Source: Brevibacillus choshinensis
GTDB lineage: Bacteria > Bacillota > Bacilli > Brevibacillales > Brevibacillaceae
NCBI RefSeq assembly: GCF_001420695.1
Contig: NZ_LJJB01000007.1
Coordinates: forward strand, 767,890-831,889
Direction of reading: 5' to 3'
Length of the DNA stretch: 64,000 bases
Part shown: piece by piece, positions 32,821-41,821 of the stretch
How the letters are laid out: every line of letters begins with the position of its first letter
Position numbering within the stretch: position 1 is the stretch's first letter
The notes under the pieces: model-generated
What the model saw: the letters and a program-made list of their open reading frames with translations, nothing else
Databases searched by the model: none
Told to the model about the DNA's origin: nothing
Program-made: the position numbers and the translations under genes

Positions 32821-34746
32821 TTATCCGATGTGCTGGAGCGAATTCTTTTTACGTCGAATATCTACATTTGGACTAACGTACGGGTCAAACGTGTGTTTTT
32901 GCTCGATAAAGATCTGGTGCCACAGCATGAAGACGAGGATTGTCCAGATTTTGCGGCTGTAATCGGCATTGCCTTCCCGATGCTCATCCAGCATGTAGAG
33001 AACGTAGGCTTTGTTGATCAAATCGTCCACTTTGGATTCGAAAATGATTTCCTTCGCCCATTTGTAGAATTCGTTTTTCAGCCAGTGACGAGTTGGAACT
33101 GGGAAGCCCAGTTTCTTTCTCATCTTGATTTCTGGTGGTAGGAAGTCTTTCATCGCCTCGCGCAGGACATGCTTGGTCGTTCCGTTAGCGATTTTGTACT
33201 TCGTTGGGATGGTCGCAGCGAATTCAAAGACTTTCAGGTCAATGAATGGAACGCGCAGCTCCAGGGAGTTTGCCATCGTCATTTTGTCTGCCTTCATCAG
33301 AATGTTACCGCGAAGCCAAGTGTGGATATCCAAGTACTGCATCTTGGTCACGTCATCGTACTGAGAAGCGCGCTTGTAAATTTCTTCCGTAATCGTGAAC
33401 GGGGAAACATATGAGCCCGAGTTTGCGATGTCATCCATGACGACACGCTTCTTCATTTCTTCACTAAAGATCAATGCATTACCGAAGAAACGCTCTTCCA
33501 CTGTTTTGGATCCGCGGATCAGGAAGTTCTTTCCTTTGACCTGATCAGGGAGGCGTTCAGCCATGTAGCCGATGGAGTTGCGCATCCAGCCAGGCATGCC
33601 AGAGAACATTTTCAAGGAGTTTGGTTCCCGATAAATGTTGTAGCCTCCGAAGAATTCATCTGCTCCTTCTCCGGAAAGAACGACGGTTACATGCTCGCTG
33701 GCCATCTGTGCAACAAAGTAGAGCAAGATCGCAGAAGGATCCGCTACCGGTTCATCTTGATGCCAGATGAGGCGAGGCAGCTCGTTCATATATTGCTGGG
33801 CGTTAACGACCATTTCGTGATGCTCTGAGCCCAAATATTGTGCGGTTCGTCGTGCAAAGTCCAGCTCGCTATAGCCAGGAATGTCAGAACCGACAGAAAA
33901 GGTTTTGACTGGCTCAAATGTACGTAGCATACCGACAATACTGCTGGAATCTACCCCGCTGGAGAGAAATGCCCCACGCGATACTTCGCTAATACGGTGT
34001 TTATCAACCGATTCGAGTAGGACACTACGAGTTCCTTCTACATAATAGGAGAACGGTTTGCTCTCATCCGGATTGAACTCGACATCCCAGTAACGTTCCA
34101 GTCTGATCTGGTCGTTTTCTACAATGAACGAGTGAGCCGGTGGTACGCGGTAAATGCCGCGATACATGGTCTCTGGATCCGGTACGTATTGGAAGGTGAG
34201 GTAGTGGTAAAAAGCAGTATGATTCACTTCCCGAGTCAGGCCCGGCAGCTCCAGCAAGCTTTTGATCTCGCTGGCAACGCCGATAGAATCAGCTGTCTCC
34301 ACATAGTAGAGTGGCTTAATTCCAAAGTGGTCACGTGCACCAAAAAGGCGTTTTTTACGAGAGTCGTAGATAGTAAATCCGAACATACCGCGCAAGTGCT
34401 TAGGCGCGTCTGTTCCTACTTCCTCATAGAGGTGCAGGATGGTTTCGATATCAGAATCGGTTTGAAAGACGTGACCGATGTCCTTTAACCATTGTTGCAA
34501 TTCTTTGTAGTTGTAGACTTCCCCATTCCCAATGATCCAGATGTCTCGTGTTTCGTTAAACAGCGGTTGGTGTCCGCCTTCCACGTCAATGATGCTTAAA
34601 CGACGAAAGCCCAAGGCGACGTTATCCTCTAGATGAAAACCATCGTCGTCTGGACCCCGGTGCAGGATGACACCGGTCATCGCGCTGATCGCTTCTTGCC
34701 CGACAGGCGTTTGCCGCTTGTTATAGAGTGATACGATTCCACACAT
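32821..34746 (-). CDS. asnB: Asparagine synthetase, glutamine-hydrolysing
   Basis: 641 residues. Class II glutaminase domain begins MCGIVSLYN with the catalytic Cys2, with the conserved RLSI, GNGEVYN (NGE) and SDIET motifs after it. The synthetase half contains the P-loop-like SSGVDSS and LSGEGADEFFGGY. It converts aspartate to asparagine with glutamine and ATP. AGAGGAAGAG lies about 9-13 bases before ATG. It stands between comEA (same strand) and comEC (divergent, 199 bases). Confidence 0.96.
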   Translation of the reverse strand: MCGIVSLYNKRQTPVGQEAISAMTGVILHRGPDDDGFHLEDNVALGFRRLSIIDVEGGHQPLFNETRDIWIIGNGEVYNYKELQQWLKDIGHVFQTDSDIETILHLYEEVGTDAPKHLRGMFGFTIYDSRKKRLFGARDHFGIKPLYYVETADSIGVASEIKSLLELPGLTREVNHTAFYHYLTFQYVPDPETMYRGIYRVPPAHSFIVENDQIRLERYWDVEFNPDESKPFSYYVEGTRSVLLESVDKHRISEVSRGAFLSSGVDSSSIVGMLRTFEPVKTFSVGSDIPGYSELDFARRTAQYLGSEHHEMVVNAQQYMNELPRLIWHQDEPVADPSAILLYFVAQMASEHVTVVLSGEGADEFFGGYNIYREPNSLKMFSGMPGWMRNSIGYMAERLPDQVKGKNFLIRGSKTVEERFFGNALIFSEEMKKRVVMDDIANSGSYVSPFTITEEIYKRASQYDDVTKMQYLDIHTWLRGNILMKADKMTMANSLELRVPFIDLKVFEFAATIPTKYKIANGTTKHVLREAMKDFLPPEIKMRKKLGFPVPTRHWLKNEFYKWAKEIIFESKVDDLINKAYVLYMLDEHREGNADYSRKIWTILVFMLWHQIFIEQKHTFDPYVSPNVDIRRKKNSLQHIG

Positions 34747-34945
34747 ATGAAATGACTCTTCCTCTCACTGGATTGCTCCTGCTAACTCTATCACGTATCG
34801 ACAGTCAGTGCAATCACTCCGAATGCCTACGAACCTCATCGAAAACGTAGCTTGCAGGCCTCTACATTCCTATTTTTGTCCCCGTGCAACAGGATATACT
34901 CGGGAATACGAAAGAATGGTTCGACAAAGGGACGGAGGAGTGAGC

Positions 34946-37330
34946 GTGACGTTGTACAGAGCCAGCATCACAATGGTTTTCGGACTGTTACTGTCTGCCT
35001 ACTTGCACCCAGCCTGGCTGTTGGCTGCTGCAGCAATCGGCTGTGCTGTTCCAATGATCACAGCGATACCCGACTCACTACGTAGGTGCATCATACTCTA
35101 TGTATTCACATCTATTTTATCAGGTCTCTATTTTACTGGGTACGAGATTCTCCATCAATCGGAGTTAAAGCCGTATGCGGAGCAAGAGCGAAGCATTTGG
35201 GTGCGTGGAACAATTGATTCGGCAGTGATCCGGGATGGAGATGTCGCTCGTTTCTATTTAGATGTTCAAGAGTGGACATTTAGTGGTAAAAATTGGAATA
35301 AAATAGGTCGAACAGAACGATTGGCCATCCGAATCAAGCTAGATCAAGAAGAAGAAGCAGAAAAGGCAGAAGCATGGAGGAGAGGTAGTGCATGGTCGGG
35401 CCATGTTCGACTATCCGTACCTTCAGGAGCTCGCAATCCGTATGCCTTTGACTATTCGCGTTATTTGTACTGGCAAGGAGTACAGGTGATAGGCGAAGCA
35501 TCGTATCGAACGGTGCAGGTAGAAGCGAGCAACGGAATGTGGGCACAGTTTCAAAACTGGCAGGACGATGCAGCAAGTAGAGTCGAGTCACTCTTTGACG
35601 ATCCCGAAGTGGCAGGTTATATGAAGTCATTACTACTGGGCGTAGGGGACGATGTGAACCCCGAACTGGCAGAAATGTACGCGGATTTGGGTTTGAGCCA
35701 TGTTCTCGCTATTTCCGGTTTGCATGTCACGCTTGTCAGCAGCATGTTCATGTGGACATTAGAACGAACCGGACTTGGCCGTAGATGGGCTTTGACAGCG
35801 ACGGTCAGCATGCTCATTGGCTACGTGTTTATTGTCGGAGCGAGCGCCTCGGCTGTGCGGTCTGGGCTTATGGGAGGAGTCGGACTTGCCTGTCAGGTGC
35901 TGGGCAAAAGGATAGACGGCAAGGACGTATGGGCAGGCACGCTCATCGTCATGCTGCTTGCCAACCCGTGCCAACTTTGGCATATCGGATTTCAGCTCTC
36001 GTTTGCGGTCACTCTAGGCCTCATCATTTTCGTGCCGTTCAGCCAACACATCTTCATCCGAATCCCTTTGTGGATCCGTACGCTGGTCGCCGTTACGATA
36101 GCGGCACAAGCGGTGTCTTTTCCGTTTCTGATTTATCATTTCCATCAATTTTCTGCTCTTTCTTGGCTGGTCAATCTGATCGTTACCCCCATCCTTTCCA
36201 TGGTCGTCTTGCCGTTGGGATATATTGCTCTCGTAGTGGGTATGATTCATCCGTTTTTGGCTAGTTGGCCCGTGTTGTTATCGACTCACCTTCTGCAGTG
36301 GCTGCATGAGCCTTTGTTTGCGTTGAATCAAATGGAAATGCCCTTTTCTCATTGGCCGCATCCTGACTGGTGGTGGCTCTTGCTGTATGCAGGACTCTTG
36401 TTCGTATTGCCCATTTTGTGGCAGATGGGGTATCATCGGCAAAGAGATGCAATCGTTTGTTTAGCCCTATATATCGGGCTCTTAGTGCTGGCGAGGCAGC
36501 CGTTTTCAGGTGATCAGGAAGTGAGAATTACCTTTCTGGATGTGGGCCAGGGGGATTCAATCGTTGTCGAAATTAGTAATCAGAAGGTATACTTAATTGA
36601 TGCGGGTGGGACCATTCGCTTCCCCGTGCGTGAATCATGGAGGGAGAAACGCGATCCTTTTGAAGTGGGAAAAGATATCGTTCTCCCCTTTTTGAGAGCT
36701 CGAGGGATCGAGACCATCGACCGTGTCGTCCTGACGCACGGTGACCTGGATCACATCGGAGGAATGGCTGCACTCGTACCCCGGTTTTCTTTTGGGGAGG
36801 TTCTAGTAAATGGCGATACACCAGAGGGAAAAGAGAGAGAAGTTCTTCAACAGTTTCACCAAAAGGGAGTTCCAATCTTGACGGGAAGACCCGGGCAGTC
36901 GTGGTCAGATGCTCCGGGTGTGGATTGGAGATGGCTACAACCGGGACAACCATCAGAAGCTTCCGGCAATGAAGCCTCCATCGTGCTGCAGCTTACCGCG
37001 TACGGAAAATCGGTGTTGTTCACCGGCGACATCGAACGTGACGGGGAAAGGCGAGTTGTACAATATGGGTTACCGGAAGTCGATGTATTAAAAGTAGCCC
37101 ACCATGGCAGCGATACTTCTAGTACGGATGCATTGCTGGCGTCATTGCGCCCCAAAACGGCGGTTATCTCAGTGGGTGCAAATAACCGCTACGGTCATCC
37201 ATCAGCTGAAGTATTACAACGATTAAAAAAAACGGGATCCAAGGTGTATAGAACCGACAGGCACGGTGCTGTGACGCTGATCATTACGCCGAATGGAATG
37301 GCTTGGAAGACCCAAGGATCCAATACATAA
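34946..37330 (+). CDS. comEC: DNA uptake channel ComEC/Rec2
   Basis: 794 residues, close to the 776 of B. subtilis ComEC. Order: two N-terminal helices, an OB-like extracellular region, the polytopic competence domain with LAISGLHVTL and many helices (about 250-520), then a C-terminal metallo-beta-lactamase domain with LTHGDLDHIGG and VAHHGSDTS. The latter matches the nuclease-like domain thought to degrade the non-transported strand. GTG 34946 has GGAGG 7 bases before it; the earlier ATG at 34808 has no ribosome site. An ECF sigma gene follows after 53 bases. Confidence 0.95.
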   Translation: MTLYRASITMVFGLLLSAYLHPAWLLAAAAIGCAVPMITAIPDSLRRCIILYVFTSILSGLYFTGYEILHQSELKPYAEQERSIWVRGTIDSAVIRDGDVARFYLDVQEWTFSGKNWNKIGRTERLAIRIKLDQEEEAEKAEAWRRGSAWSGHVRLSVPSGARNPYAFDYSRYLYWQGVQVIGEASYRTVQVEASNGMWAQFQNWQDDAASRVESLFDDPEVAGYMKSLLLGVGDDVNPELAEMYADLGLSHVLAISGLHVTLVSSMFMWTLERTGLGRRWALTATVSMLIGYVFIVGASASAVRSGLMGGVGLACQVLGKRIDGKDVWAGTLIVMLLANPCQLWHIGFQLSFAVTLGLIIFVPFSQHIFIRIPLWIRTLVAVTIAAQAVSFPFLIYHFHQFSALSWLVNLIVTPILSMVVLPLGYIALVVGMIHPFLASWPVLLSTHLLQWLHEPLFALNQMEMPFSHWPHPDWWWLLLYAGLLFVLPILWQMGYHRQRDAIVCLALYIGLLVLARQPFSGDQEVRITFLDVGQGDSIVVEISNQKVYLIDAGGTIRFPVRESWREKRDPFEVGKDIVLPFLRARGIETIDRVVLTHGDLDHIGGMAALVPRFSFGEVLVNGDTPEGKEREVLQQFHQKGVPILTGRPGQSWSDAPGVDWRWLQPGQPSEASGNEASIVLQLTAYGKSVLFTGDIERDGERRVVQYGLPEVDVLKVAHHGSDTSSTDALLASLRPKTAVISVGANNRYGHPSAEVLQRLKKTGSKVYRTDRHGAVTLIITPNGMAWKTQGSNT

Positions 37331-37337
37331 TGTGGTT

Positions 37338-37366
37338 GCAACCTTTTCTTTGAACGATCCGTCTGT
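37338..37366 (+). promoter_or_regulatory. ECF-type promoter before the ECF sigma gene
   Basis: GCAACC then CGTCTGT: AAC (37340-37342), 17 bases, CGTC (37360-37363). This matches the AAC...CGTC/A pattern of Bacillus ECF sigma promoters (SigW/SigX/SigM). Directly upstream of a sigma gene it suggests self-activation. Confidence 0.65.
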
Positions 37367-37383
37367 AGGGGGGAGAGGAGAAT

Positions 37384-37929
37384 ATGCAGGAAGCAGAGTT
37401 GATCAGGAAAGCGCAGTCCGGGGATCATGATGCGCTAGTCGATCTGCTCCGATCCATTGAGACCTCCGTTTACCGCAGCGCTTACTATATTCTTGGGAAC
37501 GAACAGGACGCACTCGATGCTGCCCAGGAAGTGCTTATTCGCATCTATCGAAAATTAGACACCTATCAGGAAAAGGCAAAATTTTCCACCTGGGTTCAAC
37601 GAATCGTCAGCAATGTCTGTATGGATAAATTTCGAGCGAAGAAGGAAACGGTCTCAATTGACGAGCATGAGCTGATAATCCCTGATCGAAACAACGTAGA
37701 AGATGAAATCCTTCTCACTGGATTGTCGAATGACATTCAGGAAGCCATTGGAAAACTGCCGAGGCAGTATCGAATGGTCGTAGTACTCCGTTATCTGGAG
37801 GATCTATCCTACCAGGAAATTGCGGAAGCATTGGATTTGCCGCTTAACACGGTAAAGTCGTATTTGTTCCGGGCTAGACAACAATTGCAGGAACTTCTGT
37901 ACGACTACCAGAAAGGGGGAATCGGTTGA
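37384..37929 (+). CDS. ECF RNA polymerase sigma factor
   Basis: 181 residues with region 2 (AQEVLIRIYRKLDTYQEKAKFSTWVQRIVSNVCMDKFR) and region 4 (IQEAIGKLPRQYRMVVVLRYLEDLSYQEIAEALDLPLNTVKSYLFRARQQL), no region 1 or 3, thus group 4. GGAGAGGAG lies before ATG. The putative anti-sigma gene overlaps its stop by one base (TGATG), so the pair is co-translated. Which of the SigW/SigX/SigM types it is cannot be told. Confidence 0.95.
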   Translation: MQEAELIRKAQSGDHDALVDLLRSIETSVYRSAYYILGNEQDALDAAQEVLIRIYRKLDTYQEKAKFSTWVQRIVSNVCMDKFRAKKETVSIDEHELIIPDRNNVEDEILLTGLSNDIQEAIGKLPRQYRMVVVLRYLEDLSYQEIAEALDLPLNTVKSYLFRARQQLQELLYDYQKGGIG

Positions 37930-38786
37930 TGACCAACGAGGAAATTTGGGAATGGATGCAGCGTGACCTTGATGGAGATCTTTCTTTAGTTGAACAAGAC
38001 GCGCTATACAACATCATTCGCAAAGATTCTGATTTGCAACTGAAGTACAACCGTCTGAAAACTGTTTCTCAACAGCTAGAGCAGCTGCCCCCTGTCGTAC
38101 CTTCATTCAGCATCGTAGATTCGATTCTGCCACGGCTGGAATCTGCTGCGGCTGTACCTGCAGCCTCATCTGCTATGAATGAAGAAATCCTGCCCACTCT
38201 GGAAGTTAAACGCAATGTGTCTTCGCCGTCGGAAACGAAGAAGTGGAAGCGGATGAAAGTGTGGTTAGCCAGTATCGGTAGTACCGCAGTGGCTGCCTGC
38301 CTCTTGATCGGAATTATGTTCGCGGGTAGTGATGGCAAGAAGAACGAGATCGACCCGTATCAACAAGGATCGGACAACGTCACACCGGCAACAACGGAGA
38401 AACCCGCACTCGTCGGACCGCCTCCTCCTACTCCCAGCACTAATCCATCTACATCGAATCCACCGGAGGAGGAAAAAAAGGCGCAATCTTCTTCACTTGC
38501 GAAAAAGCAAACGACGAAGAAGGTCTCCAAGCCGAACAACAATCATTCCGTCACGAAACCGGTTACGAAACCGGCAGCAACCACTCCTGCAGTCCCACCA
38601 ACGCCTGTAGTTAAAGATCCAAAGCCACCGGCATTCCCGTTCGGCTTAGAGGAGAACTCGGACAAGGACGACAAAAAAGATGCTCGCGACAAAGAGAGTG
38701 GCGACGCGGACAGGGACAAGAGTAAGGAAAAAAGCAAAGAAAAACAAAATGATGACAAAAAAGAAAAAAAAAGCAACAGAGACTAA
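37929..38786 (+). CDS. Putative membrane anti-sigma factor with Pro/Thr/Lys-rich outer region
   Basis: 285 residues. An N-terminal cytoplasmic helical part (about 1-110) with a DLDGDLSLVEQDALYN segment, no H-x3-C-x2-C zinc motif; one membrane helix near residues 115-135; then an extracytoplasmic tail rich in Pro/Thr/Lys/Asp, ending with a dense charged Asp/Lys repeat. The overlap with the sigma gene and the topology argue for an anti-sigma factor, and low-complexity tails are common in such proteins. The start ATG 37929 has AGGGGG 9 bases before it. The function is inferred from position and topology. Confidence 0.8.
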   Translation: MTNEEIWEWMQRDLDGDLSLVEQDALYNIIRKDSDLQLKYNRLKTVSQQLEQLPPVVPSFSIVDSILPRLESAAAVPAASSAMNEEILPTLEVKRNVSSPSETKKWKRMKVWLASIGSTAVAACLLIGIMFAGSDGKKNEIDPYQQGSDNVTPATTEKPALVGPPPPTPSTNPSTSNPPEEEKKAQSSSLAKKQTTKKVSKPNNNHSVTKPVTKPAATTPAVPPTPVVKDPKPPAFPFGLEENSDKDDKKDARDKESGDADRDKSKEKSKEKQNDDKKEKKSNRD

Positions 38787-38950
38787 TGTGAAATTTGCTG
38801 CGAGGCAAATGTGGAATTCACAATTGGACCGGCACCAAACAGGGGCTTCTCGCGTATCCTACACTATCAAGCACCCCCTGCTTACCGTTTGGGGAGGAGG
38901 AATCCCGGGGCTTTTCCCTAAACGTTTACATAGAGGTGCCAACAGATAGA

Positions 38951-38984
38951 AAAACCGCTAACCATTATGGGAGCGGTTTTTTTC
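38951..38984 (+). terminator. Intrinsic terminator before holA
   Basis: AAAACCGCT / AGCGGTTTT stem with loop AACCATTATGGG and a T7 run. A TATAAT at 38995-39000 follows and may be the holA -10 box; its -35 is weak. Confidence 0.88.
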
Positions 38985-39037
38985 TTTTGTGTGCTATAAT
39001 AACGCAGGACAGAACAAAGAAAGGAAGTGGAGATCCC

Positions 39038-40078
39038 ATGCCATTGCTATCAGCTATCCGGGAAATACGACAAAAACAGTTTTCATCCGTCTATGTCTTA
39101 CACGGTCCGGAGTCCTTTCTGGCAGAAGAGTTTCTGTCTTTAGCTCGTCGGGAAATGATCGACCCAGAATTCAGTGATCTCAATGTGAGCGTATATGATT
39201 GCACCGAGAATAGTCTCAGCGACATTTTACAGGATGCGGAAACGCTCCCCTTTATGGGCGAACATCGGCTCGTCATCGCAAGGCAAGCGTACTTTTTGAC
39301 AGGCAGCAAGCCTCCTTCCAAGGTTGAGAGCGACCCGGACGCATTGCTTGGATATATGCAGAATCCGCCTACCTATACGACCCTCATTTTACATACGGAT
39401 GCAGAAAAGCTGGATGAGCGTAAAAAAATGGTCAAAACGCTTCAACAAAAAGCAAAAGTCATTCCTTTTTTCCTGTTGAAGGATGCGGAGCTACACGCTT
39501 GGGTAGAGCGACAGGCTGCAAAATACAGGGCGTCCATCGAGCGGCCACAGGCGATGAAACTGGCGGAGCGTGTGGGGAGTGAGCTACGACTTCTGGACAA
39601 GGAAGTAGAAAAATTGGCGTTGTTTGTGGGTGATGGCGGTAGGATTACGGATCAGGTCATCGAAGACCTCTGTGCACGTACGCTGGAGCAGGACGTCTTT
39701 GCGCTGATTGAGCAAGTCGCTTCCGGCAGACTCGACAAGGCGTTGCGCATGCTCTACGACTGCATGAAGACAGGGGAAGAGCCGATCAAGCTTTTGTCGT
39801 TATTTGCTCGGCAATTTCGCATGCTCTTGCAGGTAAGACAGCTCGCTCCGCGTGGCTATTCGCAGCAGCAAATGGCCGGTATGATCAAAATGCACCCGTA
39901 TGCAGTGAAAAAGGCGATGGAGCAAGCTCGGCACTTTTCTGAGGATTCCCTGAAAAAGCTGCTGCTGATTTTGGCGGAAGAAGATTTTCGCATGAAGTCG
40001 GGGCAAGTGGACAAGCGATTGGCGTTGGAGCTGTTCATCGCTCGCGCACACGAGGAACGGAATAAGACAGCCGGATAA
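39038..40078 (+). CDS. holA: DNA polymerase III delta subunit
   Basis: 346 residues, the normal HolA size. It opens with the clamp-loader delta N-terminus (SVYVLHGPESFLAEEFLSLAR), and the C-terminal domain has LLSLFARQFRMLLQVRQL, typical of HolA. Together with gamma/tau and delta' it opens the beta clamp. ATG 39038 has AAGGAAGTGGAG before it; the frame extends upstream to 38795 but through a terminator, so I start at 39038. It is convergent with rpsT, the same holA-rpsT arrangement as in Bacillus. Confidence 0.95.
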   Translation: MPLLSAIREIRQKQFSSVYVLHGPESFLAEEFLSLARREMIDPEFSDLNVSVYDCTENSLSDILQDAETLPFMGEHRLVIARQAYFLTGSKPPSKVESDPDALLGYMQNPPTYTTLILHTDAEKLDERKKMVKTLQQKAKVIPFFLLKDAELHAWVERQAAKYRASIERPQAMKLAERVGSELRLLDKEVEKLALFVGDGGRITDQVIEDLCARTLEQDVFALIEQVASGRLDKALRMLYDCMKTGEEPIKLLSLFARQFRMLLQVRQLAPRGYSQQQMAGMIKMHPYAVKKAMEQARHFSEDSLKKLLLILAEEDFRMKSGQVDKRLALELFIARAHEERNKTAG

Positions 40079-40082
40079 AAAG

Positions 40083-40118
40083 AAAAAACCCCGTGAACGA
40101 TGGTTCGCGGGGTTTTTT
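40083..40118. terminator. Bidirectional terminator between holA and rpsT
   Basis: AAAAAACCCCG / CGGGGTTTTTT stem, T6 on each strand. Confidence 0.95.
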
Positions 40119-40134
40119 CTGCAACGTGGGTCTC

Positions 40135-40410
40135 TTACGCTACAGGAGCGCTCAGAACGTTAAGCTTTTTCATCAAACGAGACTTTTGACGGTTTGCTGC
40201 GTTTTTATGAATGAGACCTTTCGAAGCGGCCTTGTCCAGCTTTTTCACAGCCACCAGAAGAGTGGATTTCGCCAATGCTACATCGGAAGCGGCCACAGCT
40301 TTCTCAAAGCTTTTCAGGGAAGTGCGCAGATCAGACTTTTGAGAAGCACGGTGTGCGCGACGCTTTTCAATGGTTTTGGTGCGCTTAATCGCGGATTTAA
40401 TGTTTGGCAT
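40135..40410 (-). CDS. rpsT: 30S ribosomal protein S20
   Basis: 91 residues, basic and helical, starting [21 protein letters not shown]; binds 16S rRNA at the base of the small subunit. ATG 40410 has AAGGAGGTGA 6 bases before it, a very strong site. Length and sequence pattern are normal. Convergent with holA, divergent from gpr. Confidence 0.98.
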   Translation of the reverse strand: MPNIKSAIKRTKTIEKRRAHRASQKSDLRTSLKSFEKAVAASDVALAKSTLLVAVKKLDKAASKGLIHKNAANRQKSRLMKKLNVLSAPVA

Positions 40411-40566
40411 GTGTGTCACCTCCTTAGACGACCATAGACATACAGTCATACAACAAAGTAATTCTAGCATGCACAGTTACCATTTGCAAGAAAGGATTCG
40501 GAATAAAAATGAAGGATTCAAGCAACATAGTAGCAGGAACAAAATGGAGAAGGGAGCCATCTAACC

Positions 40567-41667
40567 ATGGAACATAATATTGATCTGTCAGGCTATTCCA
40601 TTCGCACGGATCTCGCGGTGGAAGCTCATGAGTTAGCACAGCAGCAAAATGAAAGTAACATACCGGGGGTATGGCTTCAGGCCGATACTGAAGAACCAAA
40701 TATAACGGTCACTCGCTTGCATGTCCAGAATGAAGAGGCAGGCAAAGCAATCGGAAAGCTGCCTGGCCATTATCTTACCATTGAAGTGCCAAAGCTGCGT
40801 GATAACGATACTTCTATTGAAGAGCAGGTGGCGAGACGATTCGCGCTGGAGTTTGCCAGCTTCCTCATGAAACTGGGGATTACCGAGGATAAAAAGGCAC
40901 TCGTTGTAGGTCTGGGCAACTGGAATGTGACTCCTGATGCGCTAGGGCCCATGGTGGTGGAAAATTTACTGGTTACCCGTCACTTGTACCAGCTGGCACC
41001 TGAAACAGTAGGAGACGGCTATCGGGAAGTGAGTGCACTGTCGCCAGGGGTACTCGGGATTACCGGAATAGAAACGAGTGAGATTGTGTTTGGCGTCGTG
41101 GAAAAAAGCAAGCCGGATTTTGTCATCTGCATCGATGCACTCGCCTCTCGTGCCTTGCATCGGGTGAATACAACGATCCAAATTTCCGATACGGGGATAC
41201 ATCCTGGCTCTGGCGTCGGCAATAAACGCAAAGCCATTGATCAAAATACGTTAGGGATTCCTGTCATCGCGATCGGAGTACCGACAGTCGTATTCGCTTC
41301 GACGATTGTCAACGATGCAATCACCTACCTACTCGGTCACTTCGGACAATCCATGGCAGAGAGCAAAAGGGCTTTTAACAAGCTCTCCATGAGTACCCTG
41401 CCGGAACGCAAGGAACCGTACACCGAAGATGATCTGCCTGATCTCGAATCACGCAAGACGTTTATGGGACTGGTAGGATCGTTACCGGAAGACGAAAAGC
41501 GCCAATTGGTTCACGAGGTTCTCCGACCGTTGGGGCAGGATCTTGTCGTCACTCCCAAGGAAGTAGATGACTTTATTGAAGGAATCTCCAATGTCATTGC
41601 CACAGGGCTGAATCGGGCATTGCACCGAGCTGTCGATGAGGAAAATAGCGGCTCATACACGCACTAG
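40567..41667 (+). CDS. gpr: Germination protease GPR
   Basis: 366 residues. Degrades small acid-soluble spore proteins when spores germinate; made as a zymogen with an N-terminal propeptide. IRTDLAVEA near residue 12-20 is the conserved propeptide-mature junction region, and later GNWNVTPD, GIETSE and PDFVICIDALASR are typical of the family. A CATAGTA at 40526-40532 resembles the -10 of sigma-F/G promoters, but the -35 is unclear. spoIIP follows after 154 bases as in Bacillus. Confidence 0.97.
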   Translation: MEHNIDLSGYSIRTDLAVEAHELAQQQNESNIPGVWLQADTEEPNITVTRLHVQNEEAGKAIGKLPGHYLTIEVPKLRDNDTSIEEQVARRFALEFASFLMKLGITEDKKALVVGLGNWNVTPDALGPMVVENLLVTRHLYQLAPETVGDGYREVSALSPGVLGITGIETSEIVFGVVEKSKPDFVICIDALASRALHRVNTTIQISDTGIHPGSGVGNKRKAIDQNTLGIPVIAIGVPTVVFASTIVNDAITYLLGHFGQSMAESKRAFNKLSMSTLPERKEPYTEDDLPDLESRKTFMGLVGSLPEDEKRQLVHEVLRPLGQDLVVTPKEVDDFIEGISNVIATGLNRALHRAVDEENSGSYTH

Positions 41668-41821
41668 ACTAGCTGGCAAGAGAGCTCTCCCTATCATTTG
41701 AGAGAAAAGCTAGAAAAGGGGTTCTATCGTCTCTATGAGGCTCATAAGCTAAAGCATAGACAAGCGGGAAGAGCGAACGAAATGCTCCCGCGTCAATGCC
41801 ACAGCATGAGGAGTGAGACAG

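Noticed and set aside
38787-39037. Small gene between the anti-sigma gene and holA
   Set aside because: The open frame reads through a strong terminator at 38951-38984 and has no ribosome site; the region looks like 3' and 5' untranslated DNA.
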